DNA of 64,000 nucleotides, from positions 1 through 64,000 of the forward strand of contig NZ_QJRP01000019.1 of assembly GCF_003205295.1 (NCBI RefSeq). The letters are read 5' to 3'. This DNA comes from Pseudomonas mosselii. Its GTDB lineage: Bacteria > Pseudomonadota > Gammaproteobacteria > Pseudomonadales > Pseudomonadaceae. The position numbers were made by a program, and so were the translations under genes. The notes under the pieces were generated by a model. The model did not search any database, was not told the DNA's origin, and saw only the letters and a list, made by a program, of their open reading frames with translations. Numbering within the stretch: position 1 is the first letter of the stretch; each line of letters starts with the position of its first letter. Positions 7,405-16,519 of the stretch are shown here, one piece after another.

Positions 7405-10400
7405 ATGAACTTTTCGAAATTCTTCATTACCCGGCCGATCTTCGCCGCGGTGCTGTCGCTGGTGCTGCTGATCGCGGGCTCGATCTCGCTGTTCCAGCTG
7501 CCGATCAGCGAATACCCCGAAGTGGTGCCGCCCACCGTGGTGGTGCGCGCCAACTTCCCCGGCGCCAACCCCAAGGTGATCGGCGAGACCGTCGCAGCGC
7601 CCTTGGAGCAAGCCATCACCGGTGTCGAGAACATGCTGTACATGTCCTCGCAGTCCACCGCCGACGGCAAGCTGACCCTGACCATCACCTTCGCCCTGGG
7701 TACCGACCTGGACAACGCCCAGGTGCAGGTGCAGAACCGCGTGACCCGCACCCAGCCGAAGCTGCCGGAAGAGGTGACGCGCATTGGTATCACCGTCGAC
7801 AAGGCCTCGCCCGACCTGACCATGGTCGTGCACCTGACCTCGCCGGACAACCGCTACGACATGCTCTACCTGTCCAACTACGCCATCCTCAACATCAAGG
7901 ATGAGCTGGCGCGCCTGGGTGGCGTGGGTGACGTGCAGCTGTTCGGCATGGGCGACTACTCGTTGCGGGTGTGGCTCGACCCGAACAAGACCGCTTCACG
8001 CAACCTGACCGCCAGCGACGTGGTGGCGGCGATCCGCGAGCAGAACCGCCAGGTCGCCGCCGGTCAGTTGGGCGCCCCGCCCGCCCCGGGCTCGACCAGC
8101 TTCCAGCTGTCGATCAACACCCAGGGCCGCCTGGTCAACGAGGAAGAGTTCGAGAACATCATCATCCGTGCCGGTGCCAACGGCGAGATCACGCGCCTTA
8201 AGGACATCGCCCGGGTCGAGCTCGGCTCCAGCCAGTACGCCCTGCGCTCGCTGCTGAACAACCAGCCGGCGGTGGCCATCCCGATCTTCCAGCGCCCGGG
8301 CTCCAACGCCATCGAGATCTCCGACGAAGTGCGGGCGAAGATGGCCGAGCTGAAGAAGGACTTCCCGGAAGGCATGGACTACAGCATCGTCTATGACCCG
8401 ACGGTGTTCGTCCGCGGCTCCATCGAGGCGGTGGTGCACACCCTGTTCGAAGCGCTGGTGCTGGTCGTGCTGGTGGTGATCCTGTTCCTGCAGACCTGGC
8501 GCGCCTCGATCATCCCGCTGATGGCCGTGCCGGTCTCGCTGATCGGCACCTTCGCGGTGATGCACCTGTTCGGCTTCTCGCTCAACGCGCTGTCGTTGTT
8601 CGGCCTGGTGCTGGCCATCGGTATCGTGGTGGACGACGCCATCGTCGTGGTGGAGAACGTCGAACGGAACATCGGGCTTGGCCTGAAACCGCTGGAAGCG
8701 ACGCAGAAGGCCATGAGCGAGGTGACCGGCCCGATCATCGCCACCGCCCTGGTGCTGTGCGCTGTGTTCGTGCCCGCCGCGTTCATTTCCGGCCTTACCG
8801 GGCAGTTCTACAAGCAATTCGCCCTGACCATCGCCATCTCCACCGTGATCTCGGCGTTCAACTCGCTGACCCTGTCGCCGGCCCTGGCCGCGGTACTGCT
8901 CAAGGAGCACCATGCGCCCAAGGATCGCTTCTCGCGATTCCTGGAAAAACTGCTGGGCAGCTGGCTGTTCGCCCCGTTCAACCGCTTCTTCGACCGCGCC
9001 AGCCACGGCTACGTCGGCGGCGTGCGCCGGGTCATCCGTTCCAGCGGCATCGCCCTGTTCGTCTATGCAGGTCTCATGGGCCTGACCTACCTGGGCTTCT
9101 CGTCCACCCCGACCGGCTTCGTCCCGGCCCAGGACAAGCAGTACCTGGTGGCCTTCGCCCAGCTGCCTGACGCCGCCAGCCTCGACCGTACCGAGGCTGT
9201 GATCAAGAAGATGAGCGAAATCGCCCTCAAGCAACCGGGCGTGGCCGATTCGGTGGCCTTCCCGGGCCTGTCGATCAACGGCTTTACCAACAGCCCGAAC
9301 AGCGGCATCGTGTTCACCCCGCTCAAGCCGTTCGACGAGCGCAAGGACCCGAGCCAGTCGGCAGCGGCCATCGCGGCAGCCCTGAACGCACAGTTCGCCG
9401 ATATCCAGGACGCCTACATCGCGATCTTCCCGCCTCCGCCGGTTCAAGGCCTGGGCACCATCGGCGGCTTCCGCCTGCAGATCGAAGACCGCGGCAACCT
9501 GGGCTACGAAGCGCTGTACAAGGAAACCCAGAACATCATCGCCAAGAGCCACAACGTGCCGGAGCTGGCGGGCCTGTTCACCAGCTACCAGGTAAACGTG
9601 CCGCAGGTCGATGCCGCCATCGATCGGGAAAAGGCCAAGACCCACGGCGTGGCGATCAATGACATCTTCGACACCCTGCAGGTCTACCTGGGCTCGCTGT
9701 ACACCAACGACTTCAACCGCTTTGGCCGTACCTACCAGGTCAACGTCCAGGCCGAACAGCAGTTCCGCCTCGACGCCGAGCAAATCGGCCAGCTGAAGGT
9801 GCGCAACAACCTGGGCGAGATGATCCCGCTGGCGACCTTCCTCAAGGTCAGCGACACCTCCGGGCCTGACCGGGTGATGCACTACAACGGCTTCATCACC
9901 GCCGAGATCAACGGTGCCGCGGCCCCCGGCTACAGCTCCGGCCAGGCCGAGGCGGCAATCGAGAAGCTGCTCAAGGAGGAACTGCCCAACGGCATGACCT
10001 TCGAGTGGACCGACCTGACCTACCAGCAGATCCTCTCAGGCAACACCGCGCTGTTCGTGTTCCCGCTCTGCGTGCTGCTGGCCTTCCTGGTGCTGGCCGC
10101 CCAGTACGAAAGCTGGAGCCTGCCGCTGGCGGTGATCCTGATCGTGCCGATGACCCTGCTGTCGGCCATCACCGGGGTGATCGTCTCCGGTGGCGACAAC
10201 AACATCTTCACCCAGATCGGCTTGATCGTGCTGGTGGGCCTGGCTTGCAAGAACGCGATCCTGATCGTCGAGTTCGCCAAGGATGAACAGGCCAAGGGCC
10301 TCGACCCGCTGGCCGCGGTACTTGAAGCCTGCCGCCTGCGTCTGCGGCCGATCCTGATGACCTCGATCGCGTTCATCATGGGCGTGGTGCCGCTGGTATT

Positions 10401-10584
10401 CAGCTCCGGCGCCGGTTCCGAGATGCGTCATGCCATGGGTGTGGCGGTGTTCTCGGGGATGATCGGGGTGACCGTGTTCGGCCTGTTCCTGACCCCGGTG
10501 TTCTTCTTCCTGATCCGCCGTTTCGTCGAGCGTCGCCAGGCCCGCAAGGCCGAGCACGCCGTCGCGCTGGAGAACCACGCATGA
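7405..10584 (+). CDS. mexF: RND efflux inner-membrane transporter, MexF-like
   Basis: A 1059-residue RND pump of HAE1 type, the expected length for MexF. It starts MNFSKFFITRPIFAAVLS, has two halves of six helices, and carries the helix-4 proton-relay aspartates in GIVVDDAIVVVENVERN near residue 407. Large periplasmic loops after helices 1 and 7 form the drug-binding pocket. It begins 12 bases after mexE, and its stop overlaps the start of oprN (ATGA), so the three subunits are made together. Confidence 0.95.
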   Translation: MNFSKFFITRPIFAAVLSLVLLIAGSISLFQLPISEYPEVVPPTVVVRANFPGANPKVIGETVAAPLEQAITGVENMLYMSSQSTADGKLTLTITFALGTDLDNAQVQVQNRVTRTQPKLPEEVTRIGITVDKASPDLTMVVHLTSPDNRYDMLYLSNYAILNIKDELARLGGVGDVQLFGMGDYSLRVWLDPNKTASRNLTASDVVAAIREQNRQVAAGQLGAPPAPGSTSFQLSINTQGRLVNEEEFENIIIRAGANGEITRLKDIARVELGSSQYALRSLLNNQPAVAIPIFQRPGSNAIEISDEVRAKMAELKKDFPEGMDYSIVYDPTVFVRGSIEAVVHTLFEALVLVVLVVILFLQTWRASIIPLMAVPVSLIGTFAVMHLFGFSLNALSLFGLVLAIGIVVDDAIVVVENVERNIGLGLKPLEATQKAMSEVTGPIIATALVLCAVFVPAAFISGLTGQFYKQFALTIAISTVISAFNSLTLSPALAAVLLKEHHAPKDRFSRFLEKLLGSWLFAPFNRFFDRASHGYVGGVRRVIRSSGIALFVYAGLMGLTYLGFSSTPTGFVPAQDKQYLVAFAQLPDAASLDRTEAVIKKMSEIALKQPGVADSVAFPGLSINGFTNSPNSGIVFTPLKPFDERKDPSQSAAAIAAALNAQFADIQDAYIAIFPPPPVQGLGTIGGFRLQIEDRGNLGYEALYKETQNIIAKSHNVPELAGLFTSYQVNVPQVDAAIDREKAKTHGVAINDIFDTLQVYLGSLYTNDFNRFGRTYQVNVQAEQQFRLDAEQIGQLKVRNNLGEMIPLATFLKVSDTSGPDRVMHYNGFITAEINGAAAPGYSSGQAEAAIEKLLKEELPNGMTFEWTDLTYQQILSGNTALFVFPLCVLLAFLVLAAQYESWSLPLAVILIVPMTLLSAITGVIVSGGDNNIFTQIGLIVLVGLACKNAILIVEFAKDEQAKGLDPLAAVLEACRLRLRPILMTSIAFIMGVVPLVFSSGAGSEMRHAMGVAVFSGMIGVTVFGLFLTPVFFFLIRRFVERRQARKAEHAVALENHA

Positions 10585-11996
10585 AGTTGCTCAAACCCCT
10601 GACCCCGAGCCTGCTGGCACTGGCCCTGGCGGCCTGCGCCGTGGGCCCGGACTACAAGACGCCGGACACCGCGCCGGCCAAGCTGGACAGCGGTCTGGAG
10701 GCCAAGGCCTTCGACCGCAGCCGCTTCGAAAGCGTGTGGTGGAAGCAGTTCGACGACCCGGTGCTCAACCAACTGGTGCAGGCGTCGCTGGACGGCAACC
10801 GCGACCTGCGCGTGGCCTTTGCCCGCCTGAAAGCGGCGCGGTCGATTCGCGAGGACGCGTCCAATGACCAGATCCCCGTGGTCACCAGCCGCGCCAGCAG
10901 CGATCTGGGCAAGGGCCAGGTGCCCGGCCAAACTGAACGCCGGGTCAACAGCGAGCGTTATGACCTGGGCCTGGACATGGCCTGGGAGCTCGACCTGTTT
11001 GGCCGCATCCAGCGCCAGATCGAGGCCAGCGAAGCCCAGGAAGCCGCCGCCGAAGCCGACCTGCAACAACTGCAGGTCAGCCTGATCGCCGAGCTGGTCG
11101 ACGCTTACGGCCAGTTGCGCGGCGCCCAGCTGCGCGAGCAGATCGCCGTGGCCAACCTCAAGACCCAGCAGCAGTCGCGGGACATTACCGTGACCCTGCG
11201 CGACACCGGGGTCGGCAACGAACTTGATGTGGTCCGCGCCGACGCCCGCCTGGCGGGTGTCGAAGCCACCGTGCCGCAGTTGCAGGCCGAACAGGTGCGG
11301 GCGAAGAACCGTATCGCCACCCTGCTCGGCCAGCGCCCGGACGCCCTGAGCGTGGACCTTGCGCCCAAGGCCCTGCCGGCCATCGCCAAGGCCTTGCCGG
11401 TGGGCGACCCCGGCGAGCTGCTGCGCCGCCGCCCGGACATCCGCAGTGCCGAGCGCCAGCTGGCGGCGGCCACGGCCAACGTCGGCGTGGCCACCGCCGA
11501 CCTGTTCCCGCGGGTCAGCCTCAGCGGCTTCCTCGGTTTCACCGCCGCGCGCGGCTCGCAGATCGGCTCCTCAGCGGCCAACGCCTGGGCGCTGGGCCCG
11601 AGCATCACCTGGGCGGCGTTCGACCTGGGCAGCGTGCGCGCCCGCCTGCGCGGGGCCAAGGCCGATGCCGAAGGGGCGTTGGCCAACTACGAACAGCAAG
11701 TGCTGCTGGCCCTGGAAGAGTCCTCCAACGCCTTCAGCGACTACGGCAAGCGCCAACAGCGCCTGCTGGCGCTGATGCGCCAGAGCGACGCCAGCCGCAA
11801 GGCGGCGGAACTGGCTTCGGTGCGCTATCGCGAAGGCACGGTGGACTACCTGGTGCTGCTCGACGCCGAACGCGAGCGCCTGAGCGCCGAAGACGCCCAG
11901 GCCCAGGGCGAGGTCGAGCTGTACAGCGGCATCGTCGCGATCTACAAGGCGCTGGGCGGCGGCTGGCAACCCGACGTGGTGGCCAGCTCGCGCTGA
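10581..11996 (+). CDS. oprN: RND efflux outer-membrane channel, OprN-like
   Basis: A 471-residue outer-membrane factor of the NodT/TolC family with lipoprotein signal ending LALALAAC (Cys19) and two OEP repeats. RRRPDIRSAERQLAAATANVG around residue 285 is a family hallmark at the start of the second repeat. It would form the trimeric exit duct for MexEF. It overlaps mexF by four bases and is followed by a rho-independent terminator, closing the operon. Confidence 0.92.
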   Translation: MKLLKPLTPSLLALALAACAVGPDYKTPDTAPAKLDSGLEAKAFDRSRFESVWWKQFDDPVLNQLVQASLDGNRDLRVAFARLKAARSIREDASNDQIPVVTSRASSDLGKGQVPGQTERRVNSERYDLGLDMAWELDLFGRIQRQIEASEAQEAAAEADLQQLQVSLIAELVDAYGQLRGAQLREQIAVANLKTQQQSRDITVTLRDTGVGNELDVVRADARLAGVEATVPQLQAEQVRAKNRIATLLGQRPDALSVDLAPKALPAIAKALPVGDPGELLRRRPDIRSAERQLAAATANVGVATADLFPRVSLSGFLGFTAARGSQIGSSAANAWALGPSITWAAFDLGSVRARLRGAKADAEGALANYEQQVLLALEESSNAFSDYGKRQQRLLALMRQSDASRKAAELASVRYREGTVDYLVLLDAERERLSAEDAQAQGEVELYSGIVAIYKALGGGWQPDVVASSR

Positions 11997-12046
11997 CCGC
12001 CCCCTGATGTGAAGACTCCTTTGGTTGGTTCCTCCCCCAACCGTTT

Positions 12047-12079
12047 GCCCCGAAGGCCTTGGTCCTCGGGGCTTTTTTA
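12047..12079 (+). terminator. Rho-independent terminator of mexEF-oprN
   Basis: A GC-rich stem GCCCCGA ... TCGGGGC with a loop of about 12 bases is followed directly by TTTTTTAT. It lies 51 bases after the oprN stop. Confidence 0.85.
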
Positions 12080-12107
12080 TGCTGCTCCACAGGCCCTGCA
12101 CGCCCCT

Positions 12108-12229
12108 CTGTAGGAGCGGCCTTGTGCCGCGAAAGGGCTGCGTAGCAGCCCCAGGTTTCAGCATGGCGCAAAGATCGCCGGGGCCGCATGGCGGCCCTTT
12201 CGCGGCACAAGGCCGCTCCTACAGAGGGG
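12108..12229. repeat. REP-type inverted pair (family A)
   Basis: cctctgtaggagcggcc on the left is complementary to ggccgctcctacagagg on the right, with inner stems gcgaaagggctgcg and ggcggccctttcgc. It sits between the oprN terminator and the convergent HhH gene. Confidence 0.9.
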
Positions 12230-12239
12230 CGTGAGCCCA

Positions 12240-12479
12240 TCAAAAAGCAACCTCCCTGGCCCGCGCGATCGCCGCCTGAATCGCCCCCCGCGCCTGTGGG
12301 CTGTTCTTCCAGCAACTGCTGCCCACCAGCCCGGCCGCCTCGCTGACGATCTGCAGGGCATCGGCCCCGGCCAGTCGCGCCAGCGAGTCATAACCCAACT
12401 GCTCGAGCCGCTGCACCACGGTCGGCCCCACGCCCTTGACCGCCAGCAACACCGCCCGCTCATCCGCGCTGAACGCCAT
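12240..12479 (-). CDS. Helix-hairpin-helix protein (pathogenicity-locus/Cdd1-like)
   Basis: A 79-residue protein beginning MAFSADERAVLLAVKGVGPTVV. LLAVKGVGPTVVQRLEQLGY is a helix-hairpin-helix of the DNA-binding type, and the tail GLVGSSCWKNSPQARGAI is typical of the small Cdd1/'pathogenicity locus' family. The biological role of that family is not established. The ATG at 12479 is chosen because family members start MAFS and an AGG lies just upstream; a longer frame reaching 12530 adds unrelated residues. Confidence 0.75.
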   Translation of the reverse strand: MAFSADERAVLLAVKGVGPTVVQRLEQLGYDSLARLAGADALQIVSEAAGLVGSSCWKNSPQARGAIQAAIARAREVAF

Positions 12480-12567
12480 CTTCACCTCCCTGTGCCGTCG
12501 TGGCTTTGCAAGTGATGCGAATAATGGCATATATCCTGATCAGCCCGCCCTCCCCAGGAGACTAACC

Positions 12568-13185
12568 ATGCTCGGCGTGACCGACTACGGCGCTTTCGTG
12601 ATCGCGTTCCTTATCCTCCTGGCGATCCCCGGGCCCGGCAACTTCGCCCTGATCACCGCCACCGGCAAGGGCGGCATCAAGGGCGGCCTGGCCGCTACTT
12701 TCGGAGTGATCCTCGGCGACCAGGTGCTGATGTGGCTGGCAGTGGCGGGCGTCACCACCCTGCTGGCCGCCTATCCGGCCGCCTTCCATGTGGTGCAGTG
12801 GGCCGGCGCCGCCTACCTGGCCTGGCTCGGCCTGCGTATGGTGCTGAGCAAGCCCGGCGGCGCGCCGCGCGACAGCGGCATGGCCAGCGGCCGCTACCTG
12901 CGCCAGACCATGATGATCACCCTGCTCAACCCCAAGGCGATCATGTTCTACATGGCGTTCTTCCCGCTGTTCATCGACCCGGTGCGCCACCAGGGCGTGG
13001 TGACCTTCGCCTTCATGGCGCTGACCGTGGCTGGCCTGACCCTGCTCTACGGCCTGGTGGCGGTGCTGCTCACCCACCGCTTGGCCGAGCGCATGCGCGC
13101 CAGCCCACGCATCACTAACCTGCTCGAACGCCTGGCCGGCGCCTGCCTGGTAGGCTTCGGCATCAAGCTGGCGGCGATGCGTTGA
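12568..13185 (+). CDS. LysE/RhtB family amino-acid exporter
   Basis: A 205-residue, six-helix inner-membrane protein. PGPGNFALITATGKGGIKGG near residues 22-41 is the LysE/RhtB N-terminal signature, and LLNPKAIMFYMAFFPLF near 115-131 is the second conserved block. The family exports amino acids such as homoserine, threonine or lysine; the actual substrate is not evident. CAGGAG nine bases before the ATG at 12568 sets the start. It is divergent from the HhH gene. Confidence 0.88.
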   Translation: MLGVTDYGAFVIAFLILLAIPGPGNFALITATGKGGIKGGLAATFGVILGDQVLMWLAVAGVTTLLAAYPAAFHVVQWAGAAYLAWLGLRMVLSKPGGAPRDSGMASGRYLRQTMMITLLNPKAIMFYMAFFPLFIDPVRHQGVVTFAFMALTVAGLTLLYGLVAVLLTHRLAERMRASPRITNLLERLAGACLVGFGIKLAAMR

Positions 13186-13188
13186 AGT

Positions 13189-13584
13189 TCAGGCGTCACG
13201 CAGCAGGTCATGGGCGTCGAGCAGGCGGAAGGCCACCTGCGGATTGCGCTCCAGTCCCCGGCGGATAGCGGCGGGGATCGACTGGCGGGTCTTGCGGCAC
13301 AGGCCCGGCTGCGCCGCAAGCTCTATGACGATGCCGCGCATGGTGCGCACTTCGTTGAAGCCCGGGGCGATATGCACGCGGATGCCCAGCTGTTCGTAGA
13401 GGCGTGACTGCAGGCGCTGCAGGTCCTCCAGATCTTTCAGGTTTTCCAGACGTTCGACCAGGCGCTTCTCCTCCTCGCGGGTGAGCAGCAGGATGCGTCG
13501 CTCGGGGCCATCGGCCAGGCGTTCGCGGCCGCAGTCGCAGGCGCCCGGTGGACAAGGATGGCGTAAAGGAGGCAGGTTGGTCAT
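13189..13584 (-). CDS. Protein of unknown function (131 aa), downstream of nrtR
   Basis: A 131-residue, soluble, arginine-rich protein. It has an N-terminal cysteine cluster (CPPGACDCG, residues 11-19), a charged helical stretch (about 35-65, possible coiled coil) and a basic C-terminal half. I do not recognise the family. It starts 57 bases after the nrtR stop on the same strand and may be co-transcribed with it. It ends three bases after the convergent LysE gene. The cysteines could bind a metal, but no known zinc-finger pattern fits. Confidence 0.65.
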   Translation of the reverse strand: MTNLPPLRHPCPPGACDCGRERLADGPERRILLLTREEEKRLVERLENLKDLEDLQRLQSRLYEQLGIRVHIAPGFNEVRTMRGIVIELAAQPGLCRKTRQSIPAAIRRGLERNPQVAFRLLDAHDLLRDA

Positions 13585-13641
13585 GGGGGCAAGGATAGTC
13601 GCTACTCGACGACTGCAGGAAGAGGCCGCGATCGGTCCTGA

Positions 13642-14343
13642 CTATCCTCCCGCCAGCAGACTCCGGTCGAACATGAACGCCCCACTCCCCTGCGGGGTAT
13701 GCCGGTACAGTTGCTGTGGCCGACCCAGCCTGGGCTGGTTCTTCTCTCCGGTGTCCTGCACCCAGCCTTCGCTCTTCATGCGCTCCAGACGTTTGCGCAT
13801 CGAGGTGTTGTTGACCGGCTGCCCCAGGCACGCCTGCGCGGCGGCCAGCGCATCCAGCACGGTGAACCGCTCGGGTGCCAGGTACAACGGCAGGTTGGTG
13901 TAAACGGCCTTGGCCGCCAGCCGCTCATGGGCGCGCTCGACCAGCAGGCGATGATCGAACGGCAACGGCGGCTCGTTATCCAGGACGCGTTGCAGATCGA
14001 AGAAGGCAATCTGCGGATCCTCGACCACAACCGCAGGGTCGAGCAACGCCAGGTAGTAAGTGCTCAAGGTCCAGCCCCGCGGGTCGCGGGAAGCATTGCC
14101 CTCGGTGCCGACCTGCTCCAGGTGGCGCGGGCGCACCTTGGCCTTTTCCGAGAGCGCCCGGCAGGCGGCGGCATCCAGGTTGTTGTCCGCGGTACTGCCA
14201 TTGACGATGACGCCCGGCAGAGCCCACTGGTCCTTGTAGGGCTCACGCTCTCGCGGGTGCAGCAACACCTCCAGGCGCTGGCTGTGCGGCGACAGGCGCA
14301 GGGCGACGATATCGACACTGGCCAGGACTTCTGCTGTGTTCAC
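13642..14343 (-). CDS. nrtR: NUDIX-related transcriptional regulator NrtR
   Basis: A 233-residue protein with an N-terminal Nudix-like domain (about 1-140; WALPGVIVNG with a degraded Nudix box, as expected for a sensor rather than a hydrolase) and a C-terminal winged-helix domain (about 150-225; FTVLDALAAAQACLGQPVNN). NrtR proteins repress NAD-salvage genes and bind ADP-ribose or related ligands. The GTG at 14343 is chosen because AGGAG lies seven bases upstream; in-frame ATGs further out sit in or beyond the operator. Divergent pncA-pncB supports the role. Confidence 0.9.
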   Translation of the reverse strand: MNTAEVLASVDIVALRLSPHSQRLEVLLHPREREPYKDQWALPGVIVNGSTADNNLDAAACRALSEKAKVRPRHLEQVGTEGNASRDPRGWTLSTYYLALLDPAVVVEDPQIAFFDLQRVLDNEPPLPFDHRLLVERAHERLAAKAVYTNLPLYLAPERFTVLDALAAAQACLGQPVNNTSMRKRLERMKSEGWVQDTGEKNQPRLGRPQQLYRHTPQGSGAFMFDRSLLAGG

Positions 14344-14369
14344 GCAACGGCTCCTCATCAAGATTCGCC

Positions 14370-14383
14370 TATATTCCACCAGG
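14370..14383 (+). promoter_or_regulatory. Candidate NrtR operator, nrtR side
   Basis: TATATTCCACCAGG, 26 bases upstream of the nrtR GTG, is repeated in inverted orientation on the pncA side with 12 of 14 positions equal. Confidence 0.6.
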
Positions 14384-14426
14384 GCGATTAAATGGATCAA
14401 GCCTCATAGCCTGGCTAAAAATAATC

Positions 14427-14456
14427 TTGACACACTTAATACACCAGGTGAAATAT
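14427..14456 (+). promoter_or_regulatory. pncA-pncB promoter
   Basis: A perfect -35 hexamer TTGACA at 14427-14432 is followed after 17-18 bases by an AT-rich -10 region (gaaatat, 14450-14456) that lies inside the second operator candidate, so NrtR binding would block polymerase. Confidence 0.6.
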
Positions 14457-14457
14457 A
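14444..14457 (-). promoter_or_regulatory. Candidate NrtR operator, pncA side
   Basis: Read on the minus strand this is TATATTTCACCTGG, matching TATATTCCACCAGG at 14370. It covers the -10 region of the pncA promoter and ends 29 bases before the ATG. Confidence 0.6.
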
Positions 14458-14486
14458 TAACCATTCCAGCCGAGGAGCTTCCTCCG

Positions 14487-15137
14487 ATGAAAATCGCCAG
14501 TTTCGATGTCGACGCGCAGAACGGCTTCACCGCCAACGCCCCCCATGAGTTGCCAGTGCCCGGCGGCCATCTGATCGCCCCCGCGCTCAACGCCATGGCC
14601 CAACGCGCCTCGCTGCGCCTGGGCAGCAAGGACGCCCACCCGGCCAACGCCGCTTGGGTGGTCGCCGAGCCGGGCCAGATGCTGCAACCATTGGCCCTGG
14701 CCAACGCCGACCTGACCTGGGTCAGCCACTGCGTTCCCGGCACGCCAGGCTTCGAGCTACTGCCCGGACTGCCCGCCCCCATCGACTACGACTACTTCGT
14801 CTGGAAAGGCGTCGAGCCCGACCTGCACCCCTATGGCGCGTGCTACCACGACCTGGCCGAGCGCCGTTCCACCGGCGTCATCGAGTTCCTCAAGGTGCAA
14901 CAGGTGCAGGCGATCATCGTCGGCGGCCTGGCACTGGACTACTGCGTGCGCACCACCGCCCTGCAACTGCGCCGCGCCGGTTTCGAGGTGCTGCTGTACC
15001 TGCCGGCCTGCCGCGCCCTGAGCGCCGAGGGCGCACAGGCGGCCTGCACCGAAATGACCAGCACCGGCATCCACCTGTGTGCCGACGAACAGGCCCTCGA
15101 TACCCGGCTCGACCAACTCAAGGAGGACCGCCCATGA
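14487..15137 (+). CDS. pncA: Nicotinamidase (isochorismatase family)
   Basis: A 216-residue cysteine hydrolase converting nicotinamide to nicotinate in NAD salvage. It has the N-terminal Asp of the isochorismatase triad (FDVDAQNGF, D8/D10 region), the catalytic lysine in YFVWKGVEPD near residue 113, and the nucleophilic cysteine in GLALDYCVRTTA near 155. The ATG at 14487 follows a GAGGAG element. Its stop overlaps the start of pncB (ATGA), and the NrtR locus upstream confirms the pathway. Other isochorismatase-fold amidases would be alternatives without this context. Confidence 0.88.
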   Translation: MKIASFDVDAQNGFTANAPHELPVPGGHLIAPALNAMAQRASLRLGSKDAHPANAAWVVAEPGQMLQPLALANADLTWVSHCVPGTPGFELLPGLPAPIDYDYFVWKGVEPDLHPYGACYHDLAERRSTGVIEFLKVQQVQAIIVGGLALDYCVRTTALQLRRAGFEVLLYLPACRALSAEGAQAACTEMTSTGIHLCADEQALDTRLDQLKEDRP

Positions 15138-16333
15138 GCGACAGCGTCTTCGGCCCAAGGATCATCCAGAACCTGCTGGACACCGATTTCTACAAGATCA
15201 CCATGATGCAGGCGGTGCTGCACAACTACCCCAACGCCGAGGTGGAATGGGAGTTTCGCTGCCGCAACGACGAGGACCTGGCGCCCTACCTCGCCGAGAT
15301 CCGCTACCAGGTCGAGCAGTTGGCCGATGTCTCGATCACCCACGACCAATTGGCCTACCTGGAGAAGATCCCGTTCATCAAGCCGGACTTCATCCGCTTC
15401 CTCAGTCTGTTCCGCTTCAACCTGCGCTATGTACAGGTCAGCCTGGACGATGCCGGGCAACTGGCGATCCGCGTGCGCGGCCCATGGCTGCATGTGATCC
15501 TGTTCGAGATCCCGTTGCTGGCGATCATCAGCGAGGTACGCAACCGCTACCGCTACCGCGAAGTGCTGATCGAGCAGGTCGGCGAGCGTCTGTACCAGAA
15601 ACTCGACTGGCTCAGGGCCGAAGCCAGCGACGACGAGCTGGCCGGTCTGCAACTGGCCGACTTCGGTACCCGCCGGCGATTCTCCTACCGGGTACAGGAA
15701 GAAGTGGTGCATATCCTCAAGCGCGACTTCCCCGGGCGTTTCGTCGGCACCAGCAACGTGCACCTGGCCCGCGAATACCAGATCAAACCCATCGGCACCA
15801 TGGCCCACGAATGGTTCATGGCCCACCAGCAGCTCGGACCGCGCCTGGTCGACAGCCAGGCCGCCGCACTGGAATGCTGGGTACGCGAGTACCGTGGCCA
15901 GCTGGGCATCGCACTGACCGACTGCATCGGCATGGATGCGTTCATGCACGACTTCGACCTGTACTTCGCCAAGCTCTTCGACGGCCTGCGCCATGACTCG
16001 GGCGATCCGCTGGCCTGGGCCGAAAAAGCCATCGCCCACTACCAGCGGTTGGGCATCGACCCACGTGGCAAGACGCTGATCTTCTCCGACGGCCTGGATT
16101 TCCAGAAGATGCTTGAGCTGTACCGTGCCTTGAATGGCAGGATCCATGTCAGCTTCGGCATTGGTACCAACCTCACCTGCGATATCCCAGGAGTAAAGCC
16201 GATGAACATGGTGATCAAGATGACTGCCTGCAACGGCGCGCCGGTGGCGAAGATCTCCGACAGCCCGGGCAAGACCCAGTGTCGGGACGAGAATTTCGTG
16301 GCATACCTGCGGCATGTGTTCAAGGTGGCATGA
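15134..16333 (+). CDS. pncB: Nicotinate phosphoribosyltransferase
   Basis: A 399-residue enzyme making nicotinate mononucleotide from nicotinate and PRPP, the second step of the Preiss-Handler route. The start contains LLDTDFYKITMMQAVL, and FGTRRRFSYRVQEEV near residue 180, MAHEWFMAHQQLG near 224 and FGIGTNLTCD near 345 are conserved PncB blocks including the autophosphorylated-histidine region. It overlaps pncA by four bases and is presumably repressed by NrtR when NAD is sufficient. Confidence 0.95.
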   Translation: MSDSVFGPRIIQNLLDTDFYKITMMQAVLHNYPNAEVEWEFRCRNDEDLAPYLAEIRYQVEQLADVSITHDQLAYLEKIPFIKPDFIRFLSLFRFNLRYVQVSLDDAGQLAIRVRGPWLHVILFEIPLLAIISEVRNRYRYREVLIEQVGERLYQKLDWLRAEASDDELAGLQLADFGTRRRFSYRVQEEVVHILKRDFPGRFVGTSNVHLAREYQIKPIGTMAHEWFMAHQQLGPRLVDSQAAALECWVREYRGQLGIALTDCIGMDAFMHDFDLYFAKLFDGLRHDSGDPLAWAEKAIAHYQRLGIDPRGKTLIFSDGLDFQKMLELYRALNGRIHVSFGIGTNLTCDIPGVKPMNMVIKMTACNGAPVAKISDSPGKTQCRDENFVAYLRHVFKVA

Positions 16334-16341
16334 TCTCCTCC

Positions 16342-16404
16342 GTGGGGGCGGGCTTGCCCCGCGAGGCACTGCCGGCCTCTTCGCGGGGCCGGCCCGCTCC
16401 CACA
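16342..16404. repeat. REP-type inverted repeat (family B)
   Basis: gtgggggcgggcttgccccgcga pairs imperfectly with tcgcggggccggcccgctcccac across a short spacer. It follows pncB by eight bases and may serve as its terminator or mRNA stabiliser. Confidence 0.85.
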
Positions 16405-16519
16405 AAACCCACTCCTTCGATCGTCAGCCAGGCTTTTTCACCCTCCCCCTCGTTGCCACGCACATTTGCTTGTATGGTGTTGTCCAAGAAGGATGTTTTA
16501 CCCGCACAGGAAAGACCAG

